A DNA stretch of 49,682 bases from Parietichytrium sp. I65-24A (GCA_012862575.1 BLSF01000124.1:1-49682), one strand, 5' to 3'; shown: positions 39,081-48,647, numbered from the stretch's first letter. Translations and numbers: made by a program. The notes: generated from the sequence alone by a model not told the origin.

Positions 39081-41831
39081 ATGGAGGAGCGACTGGCGAA
39101 GGTTCTGTCCAAAGCGCAGGCAAAGGCCGCGACTGCACTGGAAGATGAGCTGCATCGGGCTCGGGGTCAGCTCGTCGACGCGGAGACCGGGCAGTCCATG
39201 GCAGCAGCACAGGTTCACGCTTTGCGCGCGGAGCTGCAGCGAGCCCAGAAGCAACTTAGCGCCGCGGAAAACCGCGCTCGCGAGCTCACTGCAGCCAACA
39301 GCGCGCTCAGGGCCAAGGCTTCGGCATCGGAGGCGGCCAAGGACCAATCGGAGAAGCGCGCGGTGGCGGCCGAGCGTGATGCAGCTGCCTCTCGGACAAC
39401 AGCGGCCAAGGAGCGCGAACAGGCTTCGCACATGCAGCGCGCTGCGCGGGCCCTCAAGGCCGGTTTGAGGGCGCACGAGTCCCACGACTCTGCTCGCGCC
39501 GCGGAATCGGCATTTCAAGAGGCCCAGCTTCGCGCTGAGCGCGAGGCACGAGCTCGCGATGAGCGGTCGCTAGCTTCGGCCAACTCTCGCGCGCAAGATC
39601 TCCAGCGCAGACTGGAGCTGCAAGAGCGCGAGACTCTCGTCGCGCAAGGGGCATTGGACGCTGTCACCGACGAGCTTCGTGCTCAAGCCGCAGCGAGGGC
39701 GGTTCTGTCCAAGCAATGGCAGGCAGCCCTTAAAGAGATGGCGCGCCGCGATCATGTACTGGAGGCAGCAGAGCGGCGGCGAGCAGATCTCGAGGCCAAA
39801 CTCTCAGCGCAGGCAGGTTCCAGTGGGAACTCGGATGCAGAAGCAAAAGCAGCTCATGCGGCGAAGGAGATCGCGATCGCCAATGCGAATGTAGCTAATG
39901 CGAATGCGAGCGCCATGGCGAACCTGGAAAAGCGCAACACGGAACTTTCACGAGCATTGGCTCTCGCCGAAGATGATGTCCGACGAGCCGAAAAGGATGT
40001 GCGTGAAGGGCGGACGGCTGGAGCAAAGTTACTCGCGATGGTCGAGCGCGAGCAGGAAAAACGAGGTGGGGCAGATAATGCGCGTGATGAAGCCCTCAAG
40101 CAAAGTGCTGTTATTAAAAAAGAGCTGGACGCTACGGAGAGCGAAGCAAGGCGACTCGCAAAACGCTTGGAGGAAGCACAAGACCCACGAAAGGAGGGAC
40201 GGCAGGAGAGACGGATGGCAAAGGCCGAGAATGATGCAAACAGAGCCAAGTACAACGAACAGTTGTCCTTGGAAGAGGCAGAGGCCTCTCGCCGGATGCT
40301 CAGCGATGCGCACAAGAGTACCGAAGAGGCTGAAAAGGCTGTGCTACAGCTTCAGGAGGAGAAGAAAATGCTTCAAGTCACAGTGATGAGACAAAAAGAG
40401 AAGCTTGACCGACTCTCACTCAAGCTCGATGAAGCGAAGAAGGAAAATATCGCCTTTTATAGAGCAAAATCTAGTACGGAGGCCGCTGGCTCCCCGTCTC
40501 GGCTCTCCATCAATCGATTGAGTTCCGACGGGTCAGCAGACGGCATGTCAGGGTCGGCCGATCTCGGGGTGGAGAGCGAAAAGATTCGGAGCATGAGGGA
40601 CAAGCTGAGCGCTGCAGATAAGATTATCAAGACCCAACAGCAGGAAATCGAGGCACTTCGCCTGCACTGGTCCAAAGCGGAGGGCAGCTTGGTGCTCGCC
40701 AACCAACAGATTGCACAGTTCACTCCGCACTTTGAGCACAACAAGAAGGAGTCCAAATTGTTTGCCCACCTTCACGCGAATACAAAGAAAGAGATCGAGG
40801 GTCTAAAGAAGGAGAGCAACCAAGTTGCAGTGGAAGCAGATGTTGCCCGGCTACAGCACCGCAAATTAAACGAGAGAAACGCGAAAATCATCCGCGAGAA
40901 GGACGAACTTACTGTCAAGTTGCAGGACTCGGAATCCCGCATGCAAGCCATGCAAACGACTGCCCAGACAGAGATGAGCTTGCTTCGGCTCAGTCTCTCT
41001 GATGCACGCAAGGTGCAGCGCGAGACCATCCAAAACCAACACGAGCTGCACAGCAAGAGCTTGGCGCTTGAAGGGAAGTATGAGCTTTCAAAGAAGAAGC
41101 TTGAAGACACGAGGGCTAGGGAAGAGGTCGCCCAGCTCGAGGTAGGCAAGCTGAAGAGCAAGATTGTGGACCAAACCCGCGAAATCTCCAATCTTACAAA
41201 GGAGAATCAACTGTTGAAGTCCCAAATCGAAAAGGGTTTGCTGCGGCAAGCTGTGCAAATCGCGCGGCCAAAGTCGGAGCAGGAAGTAATCCAAACAGAG
41301 AAAAGGCATCTTGAGAAAGACTTGAAGAGGAACGCTACTGCGCTAGCAGAGGCTACACAGACTAAATTAGAGCTTGAACACGCGTACACGAAGGAGCGCG
41401 CACGCGCCGAAAGGTTGGGACAAGCATTTCTCGAGAGAGATGAGCAGGCTTTGCAGTTGAGCAATAACCTGCATCACACTAGAGAGGCGTTAGAGCGTAT
41501 GTCTGCCCGATACGCTGCTGCCGTTAATGTTGCGTGTGCTCTGGAGCAGCAGCTTCTTGGCTTGAAGGGCGCCAATCACTTTATTAATTACGAGCTCCCG
41601 GTGGGTGTTCGCCCTTCAAAAGCACTGCGAACCATACTCGATTCAAACACCGCTCGCGTTGAAGGAGCTGAGGGAGAAGAAGAGCCCGAAATCGTGGCCA
41701 CGCCAGAGCAACGAGAGGGTCAGGAAAAAGCAAGCCCAAGTACCCGAAAGCCTACCCGGCCATCAGCCTCCAGTGGCACCCAACCTAAACCAAATGTTTC
41801 CCGCCCTAGTATAAGTAAAACTGACCAATAA
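39081..41831 (+). CDS. Long coiled-coil protein
   Basis: The 916-residue product begins at an ATG at 39081. Nearly the whole length (about 1-790) is alanine-, glutamate- and lysine-rich heptad sequence, for example LRAELQRAQKQLSAAENRAREL, broken by a short Ser/Gly/Asp-rich hinge near 475-500 (SRLSINRLSSDGSADGMSGS). The last 80 residues are disordered and Pro/Ser/Thr-rich. There is no signal peptide, membrane segment or catalytic motif. Such proteins act as spacers or tethers in centrosome-like, Golgi or cytoskeletal structures; the exact role cannot be told. The N-terminal third is more GC-rich than the rest. The stop codon lies inside an AATAAA word. Confidence 0.85.
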   Translation: MEERLAKVLSKAQAKAATALEDELHRARGQLVDAETGQSMAAAQVHALRAELQRAQKQLSAAENRARELTAANSALRAKASASEAAKDQSEKRAVAAERDAAASRTTAAKEREQASHMQRAARALKAGLRAHESHDSARAAESAFQEAQLRAEREARARDERSLASANSRAQDLQRRLELQERETLVAQGALDAVTDELRAQAAARAVLSKQWQAALKEMARRDHVLEAAERRRADLEAKLSAQAGSSGNSDAEAKAAHAAKEIAIANANVANANASAMANLEKRNTELSRALALAEDDVRRAEKDVREGRTAGAKLLAMVEREQEKRGGADNARDEALKQSAVIKKELDATESEARRLAKRLEEAQDPRKEGRQERRMAKAENDANRAKYNEQLSLEEAEASRRMLSDAHKSTEEAEKAVLQLQEEKKMLQVTVMRQKEKLDRLSLKLDEAKKENIAFYRAKSSTEAAGSPSRLSINRLSSDGSADGMSGSADLGVESEKIRSMRDKLSAADKIIKTQQQEIEALRLHWSKAEGSLVLANQQIAQFTPHFEHNKKESKLFAHLHANTKKEIEGLKKESNQVAVEADVARLQHRKLNERNAKIIREKDELTVKLQDSESRMQAMQTTAQTEMSLLRLSLSDARKVQRETIQNQHELHSKSLALEGKYELSKKKLEDTRAREEVAQLEVGKLKSKIVDQTREISNLTKENQLLKSQIEKGLLRQAVQIARPKSEQEVIQTEKRHLEKDLKRNATALAEATQTKLELEHAYTKERARAERLGQAFLERDEQALQLSNNLHHTREALERMSARYAAAVNVACALEQQLLGLKGANHFINYELPVGVRPSKALRTILDSNTARVEGAEGEEEPEIVATPEQREGQEKASPSTRKPTRPSASSGTQPKPNVSRPSISKTDQ

Positions 41832-41832
41832 A
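41827..41832 (+). promoter_or_regulatory. AATAAA polyadenylation-signal-like word overlapping the stop codon
   Basis: The TAA stop of the coiled-coil gene (41829-41831) sits inside AATAAA. If used, the 3' untranslated region would be very short, which fits the convergent TBC-domain gene ending only 205 bp away. Confidence 0.35.
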
Positions 41833-42036
41833 GCTGACGACTACCTCCAAGATTCTTTTATGCTTTTTTGAGAGGTGCGCACCTGTACGCTGATGTCTCC
41901 TCGAGGAAAATATATATTATACAAAGTTTACACAACATCGTTCTAAAAATCAAAGATCCAAAGCATGTTTCGTCGAAGCTCCGTTCGCCGAAATCACATC
42001 CAGAATTATATTTGGACGCGACTCGCAGAGCTCCTT

Positions 42037-43644
42037 CTACCGAGGCTTGTTGCTCGCAGGAGCTTTTCCTAAAAACGTCAGCGAAGCCAGTTGCGAAGGG
42101 AAGCGTAGCTTTTTCAAGCTTTTCTTCATAGCCTCTCTTGTTCCAGATCTTGTTTGCAACTTGTGGGTGGCACTCGTCCCATGCAAGGTGGTGCCTGTCT
42201 GAGCCCCTCCACGCACTGGCTTCGGGTCTTCCGTGACAGCGTCTATTCGCAGCCAACCCTCCTCCTCTTCATCGTCGTTGTCTTCTATGTATGTGTGCGT
42301 GATCCTGTCTTGCACAGTTTGGCCTTGCTGAGCTCCATGATAGCTCGCCGCCGCACCGACATTAGGCGTCGAAGTTGTTGCTGATGGTTGCAGAGGACCT
42401 TGCTCAGTTCCGCCGCTCTGTTCGGCTAGCTGGATGTGATGCAGGAGATTATTGACCGAAGACTTGTGTGCGAGGTATAGAGCCTGAGCGTGGTGTACAA
42501 GTTCTAAAATCTGATCCTCCAAAAGCACCGGGATCCTCTTGATCGCATGCAGGAGCTCAGAGGAATCAGTACAGGCCAAGAGACTGGACCTGAAGCTATG
42601 CTCCGTGAGGATGGACACGCATAAGCAATCTATTAGCGCAAAATCGTCCGGGGTAAAAGCAAATATAGAATCCCAGACGAGAAGCACTTGAGGCAATGGA
42701 ATTTCGCGAGTAAACATGACTCTCATCCACCGGATCAGAAACATGTAAGGTTCGACTCCGAGCGAATGCATGTATGCGGCGAGAACAGGATCTGCACGCT
42801 GCAGCAAGCGGTGCTGAATGTGCTCGAGCCTCCCTGGAAGATTTTCAGGGTGCAAATTGAGTTTCTGTAAGAACTCCACATCCTTCTCCACTTCACACTC
42901 GCTTGAGGCGTCATATATGGGCAAGAGCCTCTGTAATATGCAGTCCAAGAGAACATAAGCGTCGCTTTCGACGTGTTCCATGGAAAATAAATTCCGTAGA
43001 ACGCTAAGATTCCCTGGTTCTCGCATTTCGCCGTCTCCCACAACGTCGGCTGGCATCGATCGCTGCGCCTCTGAGTACTCTGTTTGTAGCATGAACAAGA
43101 GAACCGCAAGAATCTCATTCATCCCTTGCCTGTAGCCCACAGCTGGATGCTGGACCGCCCATACGTGCAGAACACGCAGCACGACTTGCTTTGCCGGATC
43201 TCCACAAGCGCCGACTGAGCTAATCATCAGCTTGGTCCTTTCGATGTCTTTCCAAATCTCGAACTGCACGCCGCTTCTCGAGTCAGGCAACGCACTACTC
43301 GGCGGCACTGCATCCCTCATCCGCGCATACCCAACTCTGCTCGTCTGCGAAGCCGACTCCCACACGTGCCATTCTCCCCACTGCGTCCGAGGCAGCACAC
43401 CCAGCAGAACCTTCCAGCACGCGGACCTCACGTTGCTCTTCCACAAGCCACCGCAGAAGACATGTTGCTGGAAGTCTTGCTCGCTGGTGCTCGCTCCAAA
43501 GAACACCTCCAGGTCTGCAATCAGCTTCTCTGCACCGCCCGCTGCCAGCGCTGCCAGCGGCTCCTGCTTTCCCGATCCTAGCGCTCCCGGCACTTGTACT
43601 TGCTCTTGCTCTTGCTCATCACGGCCACTAGCAGTCTGAAACAT
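42037..43644 (-). CDS. TBC-domain Rab GTPase-activating protein
   Basis: The first in-frame ATG (43644) gives 535 residues. The TBC domain spans about 65-400: LWKSNVRSACWKVLLGVLP (67-85), then the arginine-finger block FEIWKDIERTK with Asp133 and Arg136, and the glutamine-finger block GYRQGMNEILA with Gln173. Later blocks are VESDAYVLLDCIL, LGVEPYMFLIRWMRVMFTRE and VLLVWDSIFAF. Both catalytic fingers are present, so it should accelerate GTP hydrolysis by a Rab protein and control vesicle traffic. The N-terminal DEQEQEQVQV stretch and the Ser/Thr/Gly-rich tail (about 415-535) look disordered. The domain layout recalls TBC1D5-type proteins, but the precise Rab is unknown. Confidence 0.93.
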   Translation of the reverse strand: MFQTASGRDEQEQEQVQVPGALGSGKQEPLAALAAGGAEKLIADLEVFFGASTSEQDFQQHVFCGGLWKSNVRSACWKVLLGVLPRTQWGEWHVWESASQTSRVGYARMRDAVPPSSALPDSRSGVQFEIWKDIERTKLMISSVGACGDPAKQVVLRVLHVWAVQHPAVGYRQGMNEILAVLLFMLQTEYSEAQRSMPADVVGDGEMREPGNLSVLRNLFSMEHVESDAYVLLDCILQRLLPIYDASSECEVEKDVEFLQKLNLHPENLPGRLEHIQHRLLQRADPVLAAYMHSLGVEPYMFLIRWMRVMFTREIPLPQVLLVWDSIFAFTPDDFALIDCLCVSILTEHSFRSSLLACTDSSELLHAIKRIPVLLEDQILELVHHAQALYLAHKSSVNNLLHHIQLAEQSGGTEQGPLQPSATTSTPNVGAAASYHGAQQGQTVQDRITHTYIEDNDDEEEEGWLRIDAVTEDPKPVRGGAQTGTTLHGTSATHKLQTRSGTREAMKKSLKKLRFPSQLASLTFLGKAPASNKPR

Positions 43645-43660
43645 CAACGCACGGCACACG

Positions 43661-43755
43661 TCCGCCAGAACAACACACTACTCACAACTCACAACACACA
43701 GCACACAACTCACAACACACTACCACTGGTACTCACAACTCTCTACTCACAACAG
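43661..43755. repeat. ACTCACAAC/ACACAAC repeat
   Basis: Imperfect units of 7-10 nt rich in AC, directly upstream of the TBC gene start on the minus strand. Confidence 0.7.
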
Positions 43756-44174
43756 AGCCACAGTGCCACAGTGCAAATAAGCCTCAACAGCACAGCGCAG
43801 TTTCGCACTTTTGCTCTCCTCTTTCCGACTGCTCTCTCTCACGAACGCTTGGAAGATCTTGGAAGGGGCAGAGCAGAAGAGCAGAAGGGCAGGAGAGCAG
43901 GACCCGGAGTTCAGCTAAGTAGTGAGGCACAGTCTGTCGCACGTATGCATTTACAAAAACTATTAATAGTTTATTGAGTTAAGCTTACTGGGGACGCCGA
44001 GTACGCGACGAGGACAGTTTTACGTTCACTTATCTCCATTGTCTTCTGCTGCTAGTGTTATCGCCATGCTCCTTCTAGCTACGGCGCAAAACATATGTGT
44101 GCTAGCGTTGTCAGCATACTGGAAAAAGGATTAGAGATTCAACTGATGAGCAAAGTAGGAGTGGTTGTGATGGC

Positions 44175-44182
44175 AAAAAAAA
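44175..44182 (-). terminator. Pol III terminator (T8)
   Basis: Eight consecutive T on the minus strand begin four bases after the tRNA-Pro 3' end, the standard RNA polymerase III termination signal. Confidence 0.9.
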
Positions 44183-44185
44183 GAT

Positions 44186-44257
44186 GGGCCGCTTGGGGAA
44201 TCGAACCCCAGGCCTCTCCGACCCAAACGGAGAATCATACCACTAGACCAAGCGGCC
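44186..44257 (-). tRNA. tRNA-Pro (anticodon UGG)
   Basis: The minus strand folds into a full 72-nt cloverleaf without intron. The acceptor stem is GGCCGCT/AGCGGCC with discriminator C. The anticodon arm is CTCCG-TTTGGGT-CGGAG, giving anticodon TGG (plus-strand 44223-44225). The T arm contains GGTTCGATTCC, which is also the B box. The sequence closely follows the eukaryotic cytosolic tRNA-Pro pattern (TTGGTCTAG, GTATGATTCTC). No CCA is encoded, as expected for a eukaryotic nuclear gene. Confidence 0.97.
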
Positions 44258-45865
44258 ACTTCATCTTGTCTGCATAAGGATGTTGCTGCTTATAAAGCTC
44301 GAAAGTATGCTGACGGAAGAGTTCCAGCATGTTCCAGCAATCGATTGCTTCTTGGACCCGTCATCAGTATGAAGTGTATCTGGCACTACTGGTACTGTAC
44401 GATCATCGTGCAAGCGGGAACATCGGCCATCTCCATCGTGATCATCATGATGTCCAGAATCACAACTGAGCCGTATGGCTCGGGCTATACAGCTGCTCAC
44501 TGTCATTCGCCTCCGCTGGGACGCAATGTGGAACTGGTGCTGTGAAACTGCGACTGGACATCTCTACAGCAAGCTTTGTTGACTTTACATTTTACAACAT
44601 GTACAACTTTAATCTTGATCAAAAGCAAGTTATGATGGACTGCGCATGGCTTTGGTATCTTTGGAAATCTCAAATGGAACCTATGAAACCTCGAAAAACC
44701 TACTGGGAGGCTTCGTCTGCACTGCTTGATGCCGCTTGTAAAGTAAGTCGATTGAAAGTGCATGGGTTTTCGAAACTGACAACCTTCATTTTCCTTTGTA
44801 CGTACTACCAGTACAAAATCGGATACTAAGGTATCAGTACAGTACTCTGTTGAGGAATTGCGAAACTGCAGAATTCAGAATTCACTGTCAGATACAAAAG
44901 CGAGGCAAACAACACAAGTGTTAATAATAGCTTCGAGTCAATACATACCGGTACCCGATACTTCGCTGTCAGCCTGAGTGCCAAGTGGTACTCGTAATAG
45001 ACTTAATATCTACCGCGAAAATCAAACTGCGCTTGCTCTGCTGGCCTTGAACCCTCCAACCACTTATTGACTTTCACGTGGACGTCAGTGGTGTCGGGGC
45101 AGAGACACTAACACTGGCTACTCATTGTGAGTACCGAGTACGTACCTGCTGCTGACTGTGCTGACTGTGAGTGACAAAGTACGTACACGTACTATTCACA
45201 TTAACCAGTACTACTGCGTACTCGCCCTCTTTACCAGAGATCATAGCCACTATTAGTTCCGACACAGAACTAGATAGCACCGGTACACACTGTCTGGAAC
45301 ACTGTTTGCTCTTGTCTGAAATTATCGAGTTGTTGTTGATGTGCTCTGGTTTTAGATTTGTAATAAAGATTTGCCCACAATCTGTCAACAATCAACCAAT
45401 TGAAGTCCATCATCGATCAATCCATCAACCAGTTGAGAAATCGTTGAGAAATAGTTGATGATCAATTCAGCGCAGCGGATGCGTAAGACAAAAGAGACTT
45501 TTGTAGCTTGAGCTCAAGGTAACAAATTCTGCCCAGCGCAGTATCTTGCACTTACTCCAAACTGACAGCGACAGCGATGATCTTCCAAGTTGGAGATGGT
45601 TGGAGTGTCGAGAGAGTGAAGTACAGTACAGTACTGAGTACCGGGTACTAATAATCAATTCTGAGAGCAAGCACGTTCATGCATAGGAAGACGGTGCGCT
45701 GGACGCCACGATTGCCAGTGTACCATGAGGATGAGTCGGAGAAGCCATCCCACTATGCATTGGTTACAGCTGCTCACTTTGCTCACTGTCGTTTGCTTCC
45801 GCTGGAAGCAGGCAGATCCTGAAAGGCAAGTGTACTAGTAGCGTTGTTGTGACGAGATTGACAAG
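44258..45865. other. Spacer rich in GTAC words between tRNA and small membrane protein
   Basis: No convincing gene. A plus-strand frame from 44470 to 44829 carries a splice-like GTAAGT at 44743 and a CTGAC/pyrimidine/CAG acceptor-like end at 44811, but its product is unrecognised. A 30-40-base segment (ACAGCTGCTCACT...CCGCTGG) occurs twice, near 44489 and 45768. GTAC-containing palindromes are very dense at 44795-45290 and 45619-45655. Confidence 0.4.
44795..45290. repeat. Cluster of GTAC-core palindromic words
   Basis: The stretch contains TACGTACTACCAGTAC, CAGTACAGTAC, ACCGGTACCCG, GAGTACCGAGTACGTAC, AAGTACGTACACGTAC and CAGTACTACTGCGTAC. Similar words are found in other spacers of the window and hardly in the genes. 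They may be binding sites or remains of short palindromic repeats. Confidence 0.5.
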
Positions 45866-46219
45866 ATGGAGTTCAACGCCAAAGGTCTCCGTGGCGACGA
45901 GCAGATCGCGCGGCTGCTCGATGCTCGCTCGTTGGTGGAGTTTGCGGACGGAGGCTCCAGCACCACGATTATTTTGGCGGTTGTCGGGGTGATCATCTTC
46001 TTGATAGGCGTGTTTTTCATTTATAAATACGTGTCGAGATCCTCTGAAGCCAAGGAAGCAGACCAAATTGCACAAGACAGGCTAGATGTGCAGCGCGCCA
46101 AGGCGGTCCTCGCGCTTGAAGCACGACCCTCTGAAACAAAGAAAGCAGACCAGATCGCGCAAGACAGGCTAGATGTACAGCGCGCCAAGGCGGTCCTCGC
46201 GCTTGAAACACCCCAGTAG
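45866..46219 (+). CDS. Small single-pass membrane protein with duplicated helical tail
   Basis: The 117-residue product starts at an ATG at 45866. Residues 1-32 are soluble, 34-54 form one clear transmembrane helix (TIILAVVGVIIFLIGVFFIYK), and the tail consists of two nearly identical 29-residue units (60-88 and 89-117) sharing KADQ/EADQ, IAQDRLDVQRAKAVLALE. The units are encoded by an 87-bp tandem duplication (46043-46129 and 46130-46216). They look amphipathic and could form a short coiled coil on one face of the membrane. No signal peptide is present, so the TM helix may act as anchor. I do not recognise the family. The TM helix plus in-frame duplication argues for a real gene. Confidence 0.7.
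   Translation: MEFNAKGLRGDEQIARLLDARSLVEFADGGSSTTIILAVVGVIIFLIGVFFIYKYVSRSSEAKEADQIAQDRLDVQRAKAVLALEARPSETKKADQIAQDRLDVQRAKAVLALETPQ
46043..46216 (+). repeat. 87-bp in-frame tandem duplication
   Basis: The two 87-bp units differ at few bases, most of them silent (for example GTGCAG/GTACAG and ATTGCA/ATCGCG). This indicates a fairly recent duplication within the coding region of the small membrane protein. Confidence 0.9.
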
Positions 46220-46477
46220 CCGACTTGTTCAGGTGGTGCGCGCCGTCAAGCCCATCTCAGACCGTGGTGGCCCAAATGACGCAGCTCTCCATCGCGCGCG
46301 CGCAACATGAAAGCCTCGCGCTTGCACGCGACGACAGACGTATCCAAGGCGAGGCAAGCCGTATGAACCCAATCTAACATATTTCCGACTAAAAGAATCC
46401 AACCTGACTTGCCGATATATACCACGAATCCGTCAATCTTCAAGTTGCCGGGAAAAGGTCAAAATCCGCCTTCAACC

Positions 46478-46534
46478 CTCTCTCTCTCTCTCTCTTTCTC
46501 TTTCTCTTCTTTCATTCTCTCTCTCTCTCTCTTT
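46478..46534. repeat. CT microsatellite
   Basis: CTCTCT runs interrupted by TTTCTC and TTCATT. Confidence 0.85.
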
Positions 46535-46835
46535 GCTTCGTATCGTCGATTGCCGGAAGCTCTTTGCAAGCGCCACTGCCGACAAGTGCTTGGCTGCTTC
46601 CTCGCATGCCATAGCGGCACTTGCGAGTCTTCTTCGCCGGTCGCGCTCCACCGACGTGCGCCTTGCCGCCTTCTCCACTCGACACGTGGTCGCGTGAGCT
46701 CCACCATCTTCGAGCTGACACTGGGGGAACACAACCAGTGTATCTTCCAAAGCCTAGCGCAGGACGTGGGCCCGCACTCAGCCGCGGTACGAGTACCGTG
46801 CTGCGCCAGTGTACGCTCAAGAGAGGCCCAGTGCT

Positions 46836-46884
46836 GTTGCATATTGCATATTGCATGTTGCATGTTGCATATTGCATGTTGCAA
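46836..46884. repeat. 7-nt minisatellite (GTTGCAT/ATTGCAT), 7 units
   Basis: Seven adjacent units differing only at the first base, except for the last base of the final unit. It lies about 200 bp upstream of the CLC start codon. Confidence 0.9.
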
Positions 46885-47081
46885 GGGAGAGCAGCTTACG
46901 TTTGCCCCGAGAGCACTTGTGTGCGGAGACGAGCAGCTCTTAGTTGGTGTTGCCGGAAGGTTGGCAAAGGTGACTGAGCTTGTTTGGAGGTTTTAAGTCT
47001 AGTTTTCAGGATCAACAGGGCTCGAGGAGCTGAGGGCCGACGTCACGGAGTTGTGGGACTGCGAGCTCGCGGGATTGGAGT

Positions 47082-48647
47082 ATGGCAGAGGCTGAGGGGG
47101 TGGACGCCTCGAGCAGTCTGCTCGGGGATGGGTCGGGTGAGCAGGACGGGCAGAGTAGAGTGGAAATGACGTCAGAAGGACCACGACTGACTCGCCGCGG
47201 GCTGTTCAGCGGGAGGAAATTGGTATCGAAGAGGATGATTCTGAGATGTGACGCGCACGCGCAGAACAGGGAGTGCCCGATGTGCAGTGCGTATGCGGCG
47301 CAGAAGGGGTTTTGGAAACGCATAGCTCTACACTCGGTGTTTGGAGCGGTTATGGGAGCCTTGTGCTTCGGAATTACCTGGCCCATGGAGCGGTTGCCTG
47401 TGCTTTGGACGTCTGCTGATTATCCGAGCAGCGCGGAGACCATAGAGATTGGAAACGGTAAGCTGAGGTGGATCGCAATCATATCTGCAACAGGCTTTCT
47501 GGTTGGGGTGTTGAAGGTAGCAATTAAATTTCCGCCCAACCCAACAAGTCTGCTCAAGCAAGTCACCACCATGTACGTGCACCCAGTCGAGGCTGCAAAA
47601 GTAGTTTTGCTCTCCGTGCTCTCCATATCCGGGGGCGCAGCTCTCGGCCCATCTGGTGCCTTGGCTTCGTTCGGAGGAGGCATGGCTCAACTGAGTGCCG
47701 AGTATTACCAGTTGGAGGATGAGTCAATCCAAAAAGCGTGTATTGCCGGGATATCTGCTGCATTTGGTGGCCTTTTCCCGACGCCGATCACCCCGATTCT
47801 GCTGGTTATGGAGCTCGGTCCAACAGACGATGTGCATTCTCACTACATGGCATACTTTACCGACATCGGTGTCAGCGTTCTTTCGTCTTTTACAGTGTAC
47901 TACATCCTGAGTGGCGGCCATCCATACCTTCCATTCTTGCCACTTAGAGAGTATCTCGAACACGACTATTTCCGCTTTCGCGTCGAGCACCTGGCCTACG
48001 CTTTTGCGATTGGGGTTGTTTCTGGCGTCTTGGGAACCCTGCAGCTCTGCCTTGCAGGACTTTCCAAGTATGCTTTCCAAGTGCTCGGACGTTCTTTGGG
48101 AAACAACAAAGCCGCTGTTATCCTTCTCCCTACAGTGGGTGGCCTGCTTGTAGGGTGCCTTTCAATTTTGCTCCCTCTTTCTTTCGGGAGCGGCAACAGC
48201 CAGATTCTTGACGTCATTCGCCTTGCCGATGGTGGCGAGCTCTCTCCTGGGTATCTACTTCTAAGCGCGTTTGGAAAAATGGTGGCAGTGGCGATCTGTA
48301 TTGGAAGCGGCTGGGTCGGAGGAGTCATATTCCCAATGTACTTTATCGGTGTTTGTATGGGACTCGCTGCGTTCCAGCTTGTCGGTGACACAAATCAGTT
48401 CCCTTTACTCTTGTCTTTGTCCTGCTTCATTTGCGCTGTACCTGCCTCGCTATTTCCGATACCTCTCGCGCAGCTCGTCACTGCTGCGTCAATGCTTCAG
48501 CTCGGGGCCGCGGGAACCACTCCGATGCTTTTGGCATCCATGACTGCTAGCTGCATATCCTCCGGCTCCGGATTGCTCTCCAGACTTTTCAAGTATGCGG
48601 AGCGCGAACATCTCTTCGATCACTCTTTCCTGAAACCGAAACCTTAG
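47082..48647 (+). CDS. CLC-type chloride channel lacking gating and proton glutamates
   Basis: The 521-residue product has about ten hydrophobic segments between 80 and 500, typical of CLC proteins. Recognisable blocks are LSISGGAALGPSGALASFGGG (180-200), matching the GREGP region; AAFGGLFPTPITPILLVME (226-244), matching the helix with the proton glutamate; and IGSGWVGGVIFPMYFIGVCMG (407-427), matching the GxFxP pore block. Ser191 stands where the gating Glu normally is, Glu244 aligns with the first Glu of the EE pair, and Leu245 replaces the second. The GSGIP motif is not visible. No CBS domains follow, so the protein is short. It should conduct anions passively rather than exchange Cl-/H+, as has been suggested for plant CLC-e/f-like proteins. 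A 75-residue N-terminal part with several Cys precedes the core. Confidence 0.85.
   Translation: MAEAEGVDASSSLLGDGSGEQDGQSRVEMTSEGPRLTRRGLFSGRKLVSKRMILRCDAHAQNRECPMCSAYAAQKGFWKRIALHSVFGAVMGALCFGITWPMERLPVLWTSADYPSSAETIEIGNGKLRWIAIISATGFLVGVLKVAIKFPPNPTSLLKQVTTMYVHPVEAAKVVLLSVLSISGGAALGPSGALASFGGGMAQLSAEYYQLEDESIQKACIAGISAAFGGLFPTPITPILLVMELGPTDDVHSHYMAYFTDIGVSVLSSFTVYYILSGGHPYLPFLPLREYLEHDYFRFRVEHLAYAFAIGVVSGVLGTLQLCLAGLSKYAFQVLGRSLGNNKAAVILLPTVGGLLVGCLSILLPLSFGSGNSQILDVIRLADGGELSPGYLLLSAFGKMVAVAICIGSGWVGGVIFPMYFIGVCMGLAAFQLVGDTNQFPLLLSLSCFICAVPASLFPIPLAQLVTAASMLQLGAAGTTPMLLASMTASCISSGSGLLSRLFKYAEREHLFDHSFLKPKP

Larger units (their letters stand above)
43645..44185. promoter_or_regulatory. 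Upstream region of the TBC gene
   Basis: About 540 bp between the TBC gene start and the tRNA gene, starting with the AC-rich repeat. No gene is visible. The end next to the tRNA contains the A-run that serves as the tRNA terminator on the other strand. Confidence 0.4.
46220..47081. other. Spacer upstream of the CLC gene
   Basis: The stretch contains a CT microsatellite (46478-46534) and a heptamer minisatellite (46836-46884). A 33-codon frame at 46276-46377 recalls the tail repeat of the upstream gene. No other gene is seen. The last 100 bp should contain the CLC promoter. Confidence 0.45.

Noticed and set aside
44470-44829. Frame with a splice-like GTAAGT...CTGAC...CAG segment (44743-44811)
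   Set aside because: The putative intron is a multiple of three and the second exon has only five codons; the product matches nothing, so I cannot support a gene.
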